64,000 nucleotides of DNA from Siphlonurus alternatus (taxonomy: Eukaryota; Arthropoda; Insecta; Ephemeroptera; Siphlonuridae), in assembly GCA_949825025.1 (NCBI GenBank), contig OX463786.1:18733911-18797910 (forward strand), in the 5' to 3' direction. This document shows, piece after piece, positions 14,121 to 25,819 of the stretch. Position 1 is the stretch's first letter, and each line of letters begins with the position of its first letter. Both the position numbers and the translations under genes were made by a program. The notes beneath the pieces are model-generated. The model made no database searches. It saw nothing but the letters and a program-made list of their open reading frames with translations, and was not told where the DNA came from.

Positions 14121-14500
14121 AGAGAAATAGTCTTCAAGTCAGCTCATTTTGCGGTGTTCCCACCGTCCTATTCAAACCTATGTAAAAAATGCGAAATTGC
14201 TTTTTTGACATTAAAGAAATTTTTTAGAGGAACATAAGTTCTTGATTCATTATCAAAAGACCCCTAAATGGGGGAGGGGGGGTTAGAGATGGTTTTAAAT
14301 TCATAGGTCTGTTCGTAAATACACAATCAGAAAGAATCGATTATTTGTGATGAACCTTATTTTTCATTCACATAAGATTCATTATGATATATTTACGAAC
14401 AGACCTAATAGCTTTAATAGTTACTGAGAAAAATTTCAAATTTTCTAACATGTTGACTAATGGAGACAATTTTCCCGCTATGAAACACTTGAAGCCTCTA
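14121..14500. mobile_element. MITE family M4 (copy 2), carrying a nested element
   Basis: Left end TCTTCAAGTCAGCTCATTTT and right end ACTTGAAGCCTC match the copy at 9584-9887. Inside lies a second inverted-repeat element at 14304-14406. Confidence 0.6.
14304..14406. mobile_element. 103-bp MITE nested in an M4 copy
   Basis: Terminal inverted repeats AGGTCTGTTCGTAAATA and TATTTACGAACAGACCT, perfect over 17 bases, with further complementarity inside. It is absent from the M4 copy at 9.6 kb. Confidence 0.7.
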
Positions 14501-14619
14501 TTTTTTGCTAAATTTTACTATGAAATGTGTTATTAAATAGCTAGTTTTTCAAACTTCCTTATATCTATCATTAGAAAAGAGATAAGTTGAAATAAGACTC
14601 AGAGGTTTCGTTAGATGGT

Positions 14620-14625
14620 TTTATT
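14620..14625 (-). terminator. Poly(A) signal of SP5
   Basis: AATAAA on the minus strand 19 bases past the TAG at 14646-14644, the same spacing as in SP4. Confidence 0.6.
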
Positions 14626-14643
14626 GACTCAAAACTGAAGGGT

Positions 14644-17600
14644 CTAGCCGGCGATTGTGCTCTTTCCGAAGGCGATCAGGAAGGGGTTGAAGAAAAGACC
14701 CCAGTTGTTGCGCTCTACGTCCTCGCTTTGTTCGAGCTCTTGGAGTAGCTCGATCTGGAACATTAGAGTCATGTAAATACAGGGTTCTGAGTTGACATCA
14801 AGAACGTAATTAATGAAGAAATTATCCAGTTTTTTTAAATAACTACGTTAAGTGTCATTGATTTAGGCTGGCGCTCAATGCAACAAGTGGATAATTTTCT
14901 TGAAAATTCTTTTGTGAATTCAATTTATCCCCTTATCTTTATATATATATATACCACGGTGATGTTGATTTAGAAGAAAAAAATAATAGTCATCGCTTTG
15001 AATTTAAATATAATATATACATGTATATATTATATTCTTTCAATGTTCATATTTGAAGGTCCTCGAGATATGTATTGTCAATTTTTTTCAGATTTTTCGA
15101 ACCTTCAAAAGCTATAGGAAAGGCGCTGTGACGTCATATACATGCAAAATCTTTTTCTACACTTGTGCGTTAACTATGACGTCACAGCGTTTTGTAGCAT
15201 GATTTTAAGGGCGTTAGAGACTTCCATAAAATTTAAAAACAATATTGACAATTGATATACAAAACTCAAGATCGTTTAAACAAATATGCAATTAAAAAAA
15301 ATCATGAAGAGACCCGTTACCTTGCCTCGAGCTCCAAGCACATAGGGGTGCATCCTTGTAAAAACAAAAATGAACCAATTGTATATGAACAGCACCCAGT
15401 TCAACCATCCCAGCAATCCCATCCCATCCCAGCAAAAATCAACTTTTGGGGGACATGACAAATTACATTAATGAGCAATTATCAGAGAACAATCATGTAT
15501 TAGCACTCTTTGTTGATTTCACAAAAGCTTTCGATGTTCTTAATCATGAAACTCTATTTAAGGAACTAGAAAAAAATGGCATAAGAGGCCCAACATTGGA
15601 TTTAATAAAACATTATTTGTATGAAAGAAAAATGATTGTTCAAATTGGTAACGTAAAAGGTGATGAATGGGCTATACATTTCGGCACACAACAAGGCGGA
15701 ACTATTTCCCCGATATTGTTTAACATTTATGTCAATAGCATTTTTTCTATCCTTAAAAATTGTAAATTATTTATGTTTGCAGATGACTTGTTGATCTTAG
15801 TTTCAAAAAAAGATTTTAAAGAAGCCCATGAAATATTACAAATTAATGCTAATCATCTTGCTAATTGGGCTCACGATTTTGGATTGATTATTAACATAAA
15901 AAAAACTAAAGTTATGCATGTGTATAATAGATATTTAAGAAAAAATGAAAAAATTAATATAACTATACATACTAATGACTGTTTACATACCTTTAGGCAA
16001 CATTGTACTTGTAATAAACTAGAGCAAGTGCAAGAACAAACTTATTTAGGGGTAATAATTGATCAGAACTTTGAGTGGAATTTGCATATTAATAAAATTA
16101 TAAAAAAATTACGATCAGTTATGTCACAAATATATAAATTAAAATATACTATCAATGAAAAAACAATAAGAAATATTTATTTTGCACTTGCTCACCCGTT
16201 TATTTTATATGGAATAACAGCTTGGGGTTTCACAGAGTCAGGAGCGATGACAAAATTAAATAAAATGCAAAAAAAAATATTAAAATGTATGAAATTTGGA
16301 GAAAAATTCAACGCAACTGATGATATATATAATTATTGGAAAATATTACCAGTGAAATCTCAAGCTAAATATTCATTATTAATTGAAAAATATTTTGATG
16401 AATCACATGGAAAGCCGAGATATCATGAGCATGGAACTCGTCAAAATTTGTCACAACCTTTATTTGCACCTAGAAGTGTAAATAGATTTTGTGAGAGAAC
16501 TTGGGAATTTATTCTACCCAGACTATGGAATGAATTACCGAGTGATTTGAAGTTACTTGATACAAAGAACAAAGTCAAATTTAAAATAAAAAAATGGTTA
16601 TTGTCTAAAATTGTGTGAAAATTTGTTAAATATAATTTAAGTTTAAAATACTACAGTACTAAATTGTAATCTATATAAATAGTACAGTATATATATTTTC
16701 AATTTCAATAATTATTGTGTTTACTATGTTGTTGTTATTGTTTGTATCTAAATGTTCCAGGTTCCGGTATAGAAACAACAAACCTCCGGATAATAATATA
16801 TCAGTGCGTCGGGGTGAGGATCGCGTGGCTGCGGAGGGTATGGTGGGGCTCGGAAGCTCATGTAACATATATGGGAGTCAGAGTCCTGTCGTATTTTTTC
16901 TTGTGGTTGCGTGATTTGAGTTCTGATGCGGTGATGTAATTGTAGTTTCAGATAATTTCTTAAAGAGAGTGTGAAATATTATGTACATGAATGTTTGATG
17001 ATAATTCACACATTAATATTTAATTTTATTGTGCTATACTTTTTGCAAATTATATACGATAGATTAAAACTCATCTCTCTATAATATTATCATACTTTAA
17101 TAAATATTTTCTTAAGTTAATTTAAATATAAATTCATTTTTCATTAATTATAATTAAAATAAAATAAATTGAATGAAATTTAAAAACTCAAAATATCAAT
17201 TTAAATGAAATAATAAGAAATTGAAATAATTTGAATTTAATTTAATATATAAATATAGTAATATTAATTACAAAATTCATTAATAAATATTTTAAAAATA
17301 AATAGATTTCTCAATAAGTGTTATGCATGTTTTTTGTTATTGTTTACAACCAAACTAAAGTCGTTTTGTTTCAGGGAATGGACATCAAGAAGATGTGTTT
17401 ATATTTTGTTTGATTTATTTTTTGCAAAATTCGTGAAATATTGTATATACTCAAATAGGGTAATCTTACATTGTTCTAGAGTCTTAGGGAAAATTGATTA
17501 TCATATTGTACTCAAAATTTTTTGTTTTCTTTAAATCATTATAATTTAAATAAGTTGAAAGAAATGTTTCAAAATGTTAATTTTTTTCTTTCTGGAAAAA

Positions 17601-19202
17601 TATTTTGTCAATAATTTCATCTATATATTTTCTTTGAAAAAAAATTTTTTTGTTGTAAATTAAGATTAAATTTAAAGACATAATAAGGGTCTTGAAGAAT
17701 TATTCTTTTTAATAACTTGTTTCAACCAATAAGGTTATGTAAAATAACCTTGGTTGATCTATGTAACAAAATGACCAATAAAAAAAAAAAAAAAAAAAAA
17801 AAAAATTCATCACGCTTGAATAGACTGGCCCATCCTGGCTGCCCTTCCTCTCCTTCGAAATTTTGGGGCATTACATTTCCCCACCATTCCAATTTTTTTT
17901 AGCCTTATGAAGACAGCTCCGCCCCCCCCTCCCTCCCCCCCCGAAATTTGGTTCTGGATTAGCGCTTGCAGACTACATGTGACGTCAGAGAATGAGTGAC
18001 GTTATTTTTGTCCCCAAGTGTACTCACCATCTCTCTGACTTGCTGCTTCTGCAAAGGTACCACCTCGTTCACCTCCTCCACCTCGTTAACCTCCTCCACC
18101 TTTGGCACCACCTTCGGGGGGTTCTTCTTAGGGGGTTTAGCCTCAGCGCCTTCTGAAAAAAAAAAATCGTCAGTCACCTGTTTTCTTACTTTTCCGTTTG
18201 TCAATCTAGCACAGTATCGTATGATTGAAAAAGTAAAAACCTATACGATTACATTTTTTTTTTTCTCTCGCCCCATTGCTGGGGATTTGCCTCTCAAACT
18301 TGATGAATTATTTTCATATAAATCCAAGCTCCTTTTCACGATAAATTATGATTTTAATATTTGTATCACTCCACTTTCATTAAGGTATATGAATTTATTC
18401 TAGCAATTGTTTTTTTTTTTAAACTTAAATACTTCCAGTTTATCAGTTTATTTATTTAATTGTATTTCAGTTATTTAGTAGATAAATAGATGTATAACTT
18501 GTAATAATAAAATTAAATGTTTAAATAAAAATAAAAATTATTTTGTATTTTGTATAAAATTTTCTGAATTTATTATCAACCTCAGCGATAGGTATTGGGA
18601 GAGTATGTACAAAAATTCATTACCAGTTCATAAATGAAGAAAATATGAATAATATGCACAGGGAACACAAAAAAATACTAAATGTTCATTATAAATTGGT
18701 TGCGATTGAATAATAGCAAATTTATTATTTCCAAGTCCTATTAGCTTAAGGTGAATGCATTTGGATAGGTGACCATTTTCAATAAAAAACATGTTTCCCA
18801 CCCAGAGGTATTAAATCGTTGTGTTTTTTCACCGTCTGTTTTTCCATTGCACTTCCGGTTCATTGACAAAAGCTATAGCATCCATCCTGGCTGAGGTTTC
18901 TACGTTTCCCTCAGTCGCAGGCAAATGTCGGGATAGATTCCTTTTTTGGAAGAGCCCGCAAAATGCTCAAGTTACAAGAGTTTCAGAAGGTTCGGGTTTT
19001 AGACTTGCATGGTAATTAGTAACTATAAGTACTCAAATAGGGTTTGAAAATAAAAAGAAGATATAGAAATCTTAGACAGTCCAGTGACCTACGAACATAG
19101 GTCCTAACACTACATTAGAAGGTAATGTAGTGTTAGGAGTTACTTACGAAGGGCGACGATGCATAGGACGGCCAGGAAAGCTGCGAAGACGATCTTGTTC
19201 AT
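14644..19202 (-). CDS. SP5: small secreted peptide precursor, 96 aa, with a 3.3-kb intron
   Basis: Minus-strand exons 19202-19148, 18152-18028 and 14754-14644 (55+125+111 nt); donors GTAAGT and GTGAGT, acceptors TTTTCAG and TTCCAG, phases 1 and 0, stop TAG. The signal peptide (MNKIVFAAFLAVLCIVALQG) should be cleaved after AEA, leaving KPPKKNPPK at the start of the mature part. Exon 2 is longer than in the other members because of a Lys/Pro block and a tandem VEEVNE repeat encoded by an 18-bp duplication. Exon 3 starts with an acidic amphipathic stretch (IELLQELEQSEDVER) and ends NNWGLFFNPFLIAFGKSTIAG without its last residues being basic; the NNW...FGK...TIA order matches SP4. No cysteine outside the signal. 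TATA box at 19247-19240; poly(A) signal at 14625-14620. Intron 2 holds an antisense LINE fragment. Confidence 0.75.
15058..15273. mobile_element. MITE family M3 with two perfect CRE palindromes, in SP5 intron 2
   Basis: Ends CCTCGAGATATGTATTGTCAA / TTGACAATTGATAT..CTCAAG. Inner inverted pair GGCGCTGTGACGTCAT (TGACGTCA at 15129-15136) and ATGACGTCACAGCG (15177-15184). Confidence 0.75.
15446..16618 (+). mobile_element. 5'-truncated non-LTR retrotransposon with an open reverse-transcriptase C-terminal part
   Basis: A 390-codon open frame (first ATG at 15455) carries the fingers/palm blocks of a LINE reverse transcriptase: FVDFTKAFD (block A, two catalytic Asp region), GTQQGGTISPILFNIYVNSI (block B), FADDLLIL (block C), GLIINIKKTKVMH (block D) and YLGVIIDQNFEW (block E). 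It then runs through a thumb region to WNELPSDLK near the C-terminus, as in the Jockey/CR1-like groups. The upstream RT blocks and the endonuclease are missing, so the copy is truncated at its 5' end, abutting an R1 SINE tail at 15328-15372. The frame has no internal stop, which suggests a recent insertion. It lies inside SP5 intron 2 in the opposite orientation. The 3' end of the element is not clear. Confidence 0.85.
16619..18027. other. Rest of SP5 intron 2
   Basis: The first part is probably the LINE 3' region (moderate G+C around 16760-16930). The remainder is A+T-rich with a poly(A) run at 17780-17805. No coding exon was found. Confidence 0.5.
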
Positions 19203-19239
19203 GTTGGCTGTGGTGTGTCTTACCACAAAAAACGGACCT

Positions 19240-19247
19240 CTTATATA
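19240..19247 (-). promoter_or_regulatory. TATA box of SP5
   Basis: TATATAAG on the minus strand 38-45 bases upstream of the ATG at 19202, implying a leader of about 15 bases. Confidence 0.6.
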
Positions 19248-20285
19248 CCCCACAGTTTGCTATCTAAATGGAGAAATTTCATGTTCAAGTCATATAAATG
19301 ACAATTGCGTACAAAATTATCAGAAAAATGTGCTCGGTACATTGAAATGTAATCAGTGGTGTGCACATTAAAATGTCAAGTTATTGAAGCGAATATTATT
19401 TATGACGAACGGAAATGTACTTTGAAAATGTCAAATATTACGTTGTTTGTTTAAATTTTTAAGCAATAAAAAAATATTGATTTTAACTTATACAATATAT
19501 TTTTTTTATGATATATATTAAACAATTTAAATGTAAAAGAATAATATTTTATTTTTTTAAATATATTAGTTATTTTTATTAATTATAGTAATTAATTTTA
19601 TCTACATTAATTTTTATTTTGTGTTAAATTAATTAATAATGAAATAGTCACCTCTAATTTTCACATGTATATATAAGCAATTGTGATTCCTTTTGTTATA
19701 CCTGTTTGTAAAAAATCTTTTCCATCAATTACTATATGAATTCAGTGTGTTCAGTGATTAATACAAGTTTTCTTTACTTTTTTTTTTTTAGTTTCTCTAC
19801 TTTTAAATAATTATTATTATTTTTTTATTATGTTAATTATTAAACATTATTTTGTACCGATTCAATTTATTTAAAAAATATATTTTATTTACTCCAAATT
19901 TATAATCATGTTGTAGACTTGTTGTATTAATATATTTTATTGTTTATAATTTTTTCATCGTTTAATTAATCATAGGTACATGTAATAATGAAATCATGAA
20001 ATATGAACAGCACATTTTGCTTCTTATTATAATTTACAACTCTTCTTTTTTTATGTTCCAGGGTCTCGGTTCGACTCTAACAAGCCTAGATCTCTCCCAC
20101 AATTCCCTCTCACAATTCCCTAGTGCCGTCCTCTCAGGATTGGACTCTCTTGAAACCCTTGATCTGTCGCACAACAAGCTGCGCAGTGTCGATTTTTCGT
20201 CTCTGCGCACGTTACGACATGCCGACCTCGCTCACAACGCCCTGACTTTCAAGGAGTCAGGCTGGGTGTTCTTCCGAACTGCCCC

Positions 20286-20347
20286 AAGTTCCGGACAACG
20301 AGGCTCGAGTCCCGGACAACGAGGCTCGAGTCCCGGACAATGGGGAC
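20286..20347 (+). repeat. In-frame 21-bp tandem repeat inside the LRR exon
   Basis: Three units of the type AGTCCCGGACAACGAGGCTCG, the last diverged, adding SSGQRGS-like heptads between two LRRs. Confidence 0.8.
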
Positions 20348-20474
20348 GTCAGGCAACGTTCGGTAACTGTAGCAGCTTGCAGAGCATCAACCTGGCGAAC
20401 AACTCCATGACCGACGTTTTATTGGACCTGAGGAGGCTGGAAGGGCTCAGAATGTTGGACTTGTCGCATAACAG

Positions 20475-20960
20475 GTGAGGGAACATGTCATAGGGAGAAG
20501 AGCGGAGCGGATGTGAAAAAATTAGTATGGCATGTCCAAATGGTTACAGGGGTTGGGATGGGGAGGAGAAGGTACATGTCCTGTTTGGGGGAGAGGACAT
20601 ATCAAATGTCAGGGAGAGGGTGGTTGGTGAACAAAGTACGGACATGTCGTATAACTGGTGAGGGGACTTGTCATATAGCAAAGAAAGGACATGCCTCTAA
20701 AAAAAGGAGAAACATGGTGAATCAAAGTGGAGGAATTATGTCGCACTTGTCAAAAGGGAAGGTAAGGGGACATATCATAGGGAAAAAAGTTGTTAAAAAA
20801 AAAGAAAAGTGGGGCATGTCATATTACAGGGATTTGGACTTGGCATATAGAGGCGGAGCGCGCAGAAGACATGTCCGGGGAGAGGATATAATAATATTGG
20901 CCGAAAAAAAGGAAAGAGACGTGTCGTAAAACAGTTGGGGAAATGACATATACGTACATG
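20475..20960 (+). repeat. Degenerate minisatellite derived from the LRR exon end
   Basis: GGACTTGTCGCATAACAGGTGAGGGAACATGTCATA, the end of the LRR exon plus donor, recurs in weaker form at 20640-20680 (GGACATGTCGTATAACTGGTG) and, as GGACATGTC/GACTTGTC cores, to about 20945. The copies do not encode usable LRRs. Confidence 0.45.
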
Positions 20961-21124
20961 AAGTATTACATTACATAACAGGGAGGTAAGAATTAAAGTA
21001 TTTATATCAAAAACAATGCGATATTTAATCCATATCTTCTTCAGTCATAATAACTAGACATTACTCTTATGATATACTTATTATTAGGCGATGGATTATC
21101 CTCAAAAAAAAAAGTTATATTATC

Positions 21125-21424
21125 TCATCATTTAGGGGTGCTAATTAGAATAGAATAGAATAGAATAGAATAGAATAGAATAGAATAGAATAGAATAGAA
21201 TAGAATAGAATAGAATAGAATAGAATAGAATAGAATAGAATAGAATAGAATAGAATAGAATAGAATAGAATAGAATAGAATAGAATAGAATATTCTATTC
21301 TATTCTATTCTATTCTATTCTATTCTATTCTATTCTATTCTATTCTATTCTATTCTATTCTATTCTATTCTATTCTATTCTATTCTATTCTATTCTATTC
21401 TATTCATCATTGAGGGGTGCTAAT
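21125..21424. repeat. Inverted pentanucleotide block (TAGAA)29-(TATTC)23 with 21-bp flanking direct repeats
   Basis: 21146-21290 is perfect TAGAA x29. At 21291 it switches without spacer to TATTC x23 (to 21405), the reverse-complement motif, making a 230-bp potential hairpin. The block is bracketed by TCATCATTTAGGGGTGCTAAT (21125-21145) and TCATCATTGAGGGGTGCTAAT (21404-21424), one mismatch. Confidence 0.95.
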
Positions 21425-22596
21425 TATTATTTACGGTACCTTAAGAGTACATTTCAGACATACTGATGACTATATGAAAAATTATTAATTGATCTTCCTA
21501 GAATTTATGAATCATATTATATAGCTATGAAATGTTTTTTTAATTATTTTAACACAATTTTATCAATTAATCTTCAATTTTATTTGTTTATTTTTTTGAA
21601 GTTAAATAAAATTGTAAAATAAATATTTTGATGTTTATTTTTTTATTTTATCGGACAATAAATTAAATTTAAAACTTACATCTTCCATATTTTAAAAGTT
21701 TTAATTGAAAAATTATATTATAAATTCATTTTTTATTCTATACTATAATAACTTGCAAATTCACCTCACACAACAGTAAATCACCTGCTATTATCAAATT
21801 TGCTACGGATCCTGGTTGGGGGCAACTATTATTAGTATAATAAATACAATTTAATGGTACATATCTATTTACTGGGTTATAATTGTAGAAAGTATGATAT
21901 AATAGTACCAAGAGTAATAATTAATGCATTACATGTGTAAAATTTTAATTGAACTCATTCAAATATTCTGGTGAGATGCACCGGCCATCTCATGAAATGT
22001 CCATGGAAGAAGTGTAACAAATGGTCAACACTGTCAGTACATAATACTTATTTTAAAACCCATATTTCAGTAGCATAATTATTCTAATTGGTCCCACCTA
22101 ATTAGGCTATTTTATTCTATAGAAAGGTCATATATATTATTATTATTATTATAATACGTTTTCTAATTAACTGAACTGCATTGGAGTAAACAATTATTTT
22201 TTTTTAACTTTTTTGAATGAATACAATATGTATTTTATTTATTATAGATAGATTTTAAAAAAATGAATAACATCAAAATCTTTTATTTGTTATTTATTTA
22301 TTTTTTTTTCTAAATTTAATTTAATAAATTTGATTAAATATGTTTGTTGTGTCCAATATTTTTATATCATGAATTCAATAATAATATATTATTTGCTGCT
22401 ATATCAAGATTTTATTAACTGCTCTATATAAAGTTATTTTGTACAACATTAAAATACTACAGGTGTTGGGTTCATTCATTGGTATCAGCCCAAACGACCA
22501 TTTCGAAGACAATTGGACTAAACTATGCTATATAGCATTAATGAGTAGATAATTTTTATAAAGATTACAAGAAAATGACATAAATACACTGTCATC

Positions 22597-22850
22597 CAGA
22601 GACCCTACAGAGGCCTCCGTGTCTTATGGCAAGAAATTTGACCAGCTTGGCTGAGCTTCACTGTAACTGAGAGTGGCGGCGCCACTGAATCGCAGGCTGC
22701 GTGGGCAATTTCAGCCAGCAAGAACCATAGAGTTAATATTAACAAGAACCGGGCCGTGCCGAACATTTAGCAGCGCCGCCACTCTCAGTTACAGTGAAGC
22801 TCTGATCAAATCCCTGACCTTATGTCACGGAGGTCTCTGTAGGGTCTCTG
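22597..22850. mobile_element. MITE with 9-bp target duplication in the Toll-like intron
   Basis: Terminal inverted repeats CAGAGACCCTACAGAGGCCTC and its near-complement GAGGTCTCTGTAGGGTCTCTG; inner arms GCTTCACTGTAACTGAGAGTGGCGGCG also pair. Flanked by ACTGTCATC at 22588-22596 and 22851-22859. A 9-bp duplication fits the Mutator-like group by established rules; no transposase is present. Confidence 0.85.
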
Positions 22851-25819
22851 ACTGTCATCAATATTGACATAAAATGTAAAATACATTGTGGAAAAAATGA
22901 AACTTTTCATTCCAACATCTCAATTGAGATGTAATTAAATTATTATTTAAATCATCATGTTCTAACACGTATATTCTCATTCACAGCCTGACCAGCCTGG
23001 AGTCTCGCGACCTTCAGTTCGCCTCCTGCAACCTGACCGTTGACCTTCGTCACAACCAGGTGACCTCTGTGAAACTCAGGGACGATGACCTGAGTCCTCC
23101 AGGTCCAGGTGACCAGGTCAGCGTGAAGATCCTTCTTGAAGACAACCCCATCTCCTGCGATTGCAGACTTCCCAACCTGCTGCGTTACTTGTTCGGAGAC
23201 TCGCGGTTGAGACTGGCACCTGGCATGCATGCTGCCGAGATTGTAGCGGGGCAGCTGGCGTGTCATCTGCCACCCAGCGTGAGGGGCAAGAGGTTACTGG
23301 AGGTGGAGACCTGGGGGCATTATCTACTGCCTCTGTTAGGGTTGTGTCACGTGTTTCAGTAGACAATTTGCCACCCAGTGACGTTATTTACCATCCAGTT
23401 TGAGGGGCAAAAGTGTGTTTAAAATGGAGCAGAAGAAAATGTTCTCCTATATCATTTTCTTATTGGTCCACATTAAATCTAGATGTACAAAAATAAATAG
23501 AACAATAAAAGTTTTTTTTTTACCGAAATTGTAGATAAAAGTTGATAGGTTAGTTTTCTTTATCACTTTTTTGCTGTTATTTCTCTCTCTCTCTCTGGAA
23601 GCAAATGATACATTTTGAGAGACTAAGCAGAAGGCAGGTAAGTGAGTGTGATCGAGGGAGAGACCAACAACAAAGCAAACTGACCTACGTACATACTTTT
23701 CCATACATTGAATATTTTATTCTATTTATTGTTAATTTGTTATTGTTATGTTATAACCACTCTATAAACTTTTTTCTCTGCACTGTTTTAAAATTAAATA
23801 AATAATATTTTAATATCTATCATTATTAAATAAATATTCCTAAATAATTAATAAATTTTGAACAGTAAATAACTAAATCTATTTCCAAAACAACAGAAGC
23901 CTAATTTCGTTCCGTCCATTTCGACCCACAGTAAAGGTTAATGTTCGACTTGCACGCTACGAGATAACAGGAAGTCAGTGAGGCAAACTTCCGGTCAGAC
24001 AGACGCACGTATGCCCACAAATTAGAGCACGTACACAAAGTAATTAGTGCATGTATACGTCAATACTTATCTGCATTCTGTTTGTGGACAATTGTCACAT
24101 GATTCACCAATGTAATTATGATTGCAGTTTTTTTTGAAAATATTTCTTACAAAATTTAAAACTTATATATCTTTGTTCTAATTTGAAAATGGAAAATTGT
24201 AAATTAATTTCAAAATTAAAAATTAATCTCAAATCCCCTCCCCTTTCTTCCGATATTAACCATCACAATGGCATGCAAGTTCAAGAAATACATAATAATT
24301 AATGCAATTTTAAAGAAAACACCCTCTATTATCATATCCCAAACAATATCGGCTTATCACGCGTATATATGTATAGAATAACAGAATATTTCACCAGAGA
24401 ATATACATCTCTGGACACCACGAACGTTATTTCTGTTTCACTTGCTAGAGCTGCAGCTCTAATAGATAGAAAGATGCAAATTTACAATTTTGAGAGATGT
24501 AAGAAGAGCACCCAGTCTATCAAAATTAAAGAGTTTTGGTTCACCACGCCTCCATAGACTGCGTGGTAATTAAAATGCCTACAAACAAAGCAGCAGTAAA
24601 ATTCGTGGTGTCAGGATGTACCTATCTGTTTTTCAAGAAATTGTCAGCTTGCATGTAGTACGTATGTAGTTAACCCTAATTAATTATATAGAGAGAAATA
24701 TATCCTATATAGCAATGGTTGTTTATGCTGGTATGTAAATAATGTAAATATTGAAAATGTGATTGATGTATAATTAATAATAACAATGGAGATATCCATA
24801 TAAAATAAATATAAACGTCTTCCATCGCGCAGTATTCCAATACTAGTAGTTTGTTTTTTTGTAAACACAACTTTTTATTTATTGCTGATTATTTTACCAA
24901 CCAAGAGAAAAAAAGCTCAACATTTTCCATGTAACTCGTAAAATAATTGAAGCAAGAATTTGTAAGTTACAAAAAATTTAGAACATGGTTAAAAATGTAA
25001 TACAATATACATGTCCAACTCATAATATTAATAAAAATTCTAAGCAATAAATAAAAAATTGTGTACATGATATATTATCGTCTTGTAGCTAAAAATAGCT
25101 TTTAGTGACTAATTTTTTACTCATACATTTTTTAAGGAATACTATATTAAAAAAATGTAAAAAAATATATACAAATATAGTATAAAATAATCTGGTTGAT
25201 ATATAGTTATAGATTTATTAAAATTATATTCCATATGCAGGTCTATACTGTATAATATAAATATATTGCCCTGGGAAGCTTGCCTATTAATTTTTATTTT
25301 TCATCATTATTATACATAATACAGTTTGCTGAGGAAAATTATGAATTTAGAATTATGCAATATAAGCTTGAGGTTAATGTATTAAACATTTGTGGTTCTA
25401 AGGTTAAATTTATTGTAATTATAATTTTCATTTAATGTTCAGAATATGAACAAACATTAGAACACTATTATTTTTTAGACAATCATGTTCATAAATACAC
25501 AATCACTACAATCAGATGATAATTTCATAATCTTTATGTTCCCTGTAAGGATGGTATCTGATTAATTGATTCATTTATGGTTCTATTGTGCATTTACACC
25601 TTGTATTATTAATAATTTCAGGGTGATTTTATACTAAATAATTTCTATATTTTGATACAAAGATCAGCATTTGATGGAAATATTAGACATATAACTTTTG
25701 ATTTTTTAATTAATATCCTACAAAATTTGATCATTTTTTTTATTTCGACCTGCATGCAATGGTAATTTATAGAAATTCAAATTTTGTATATACGAAATCT
25801 CACTAGAAATTAAAATACT

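Larger units (their letters stand above)
20062..23361 (+). pseudogene. Toll-like leucine-rich-repeat fragment (two exons, no start, no membrane or TIR part)
   Basis: Exon 20062-20474 follows a pyrimidine-rich stretch and CAG, ends at AG|GTGAGG, and joins in phase 2 to exon 22987-23361 (acceptor TTCACAG). The first exon encodes LRR units (LTSLDLSHNSLSQFPSAVLS; LETLDLSHNKLRSVDFSSL; LQSINLANNSMTDVLLDLRR; LRMLDLSHN). The second continues LTSLESRDL, then VDLRHNQVTSV and an LRR C-terminal cap of Toll type (LLEDNPISCDCRLPNLLRYL ... LACHLPPSVRGK) before TAG. Toll receptors normally continue into a second cap, a membrane helix and a TIR domain; none is visible. The first exon has an in-frame 21-bp tandem repeat (SSGQRGS/SPGQRGS/SPGQWGR) interrupting the LRR array. 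No first exon is visible in 19.2-20.06 kb. It may be a pseudogene or duplicated fragment, or a gene with distant 5' exons; hence moderate confidence in status, high in homology. Confidence 0.65.

Noticed and set aside
19996..20061. A start codon and signal peptide directly in front of the LRR exon
   Set aside because: The hydrophobic stretch is the pyrimidine-rich end of an intron, ending in TTCCAG; reading it as a signal peptide would be coincidental.
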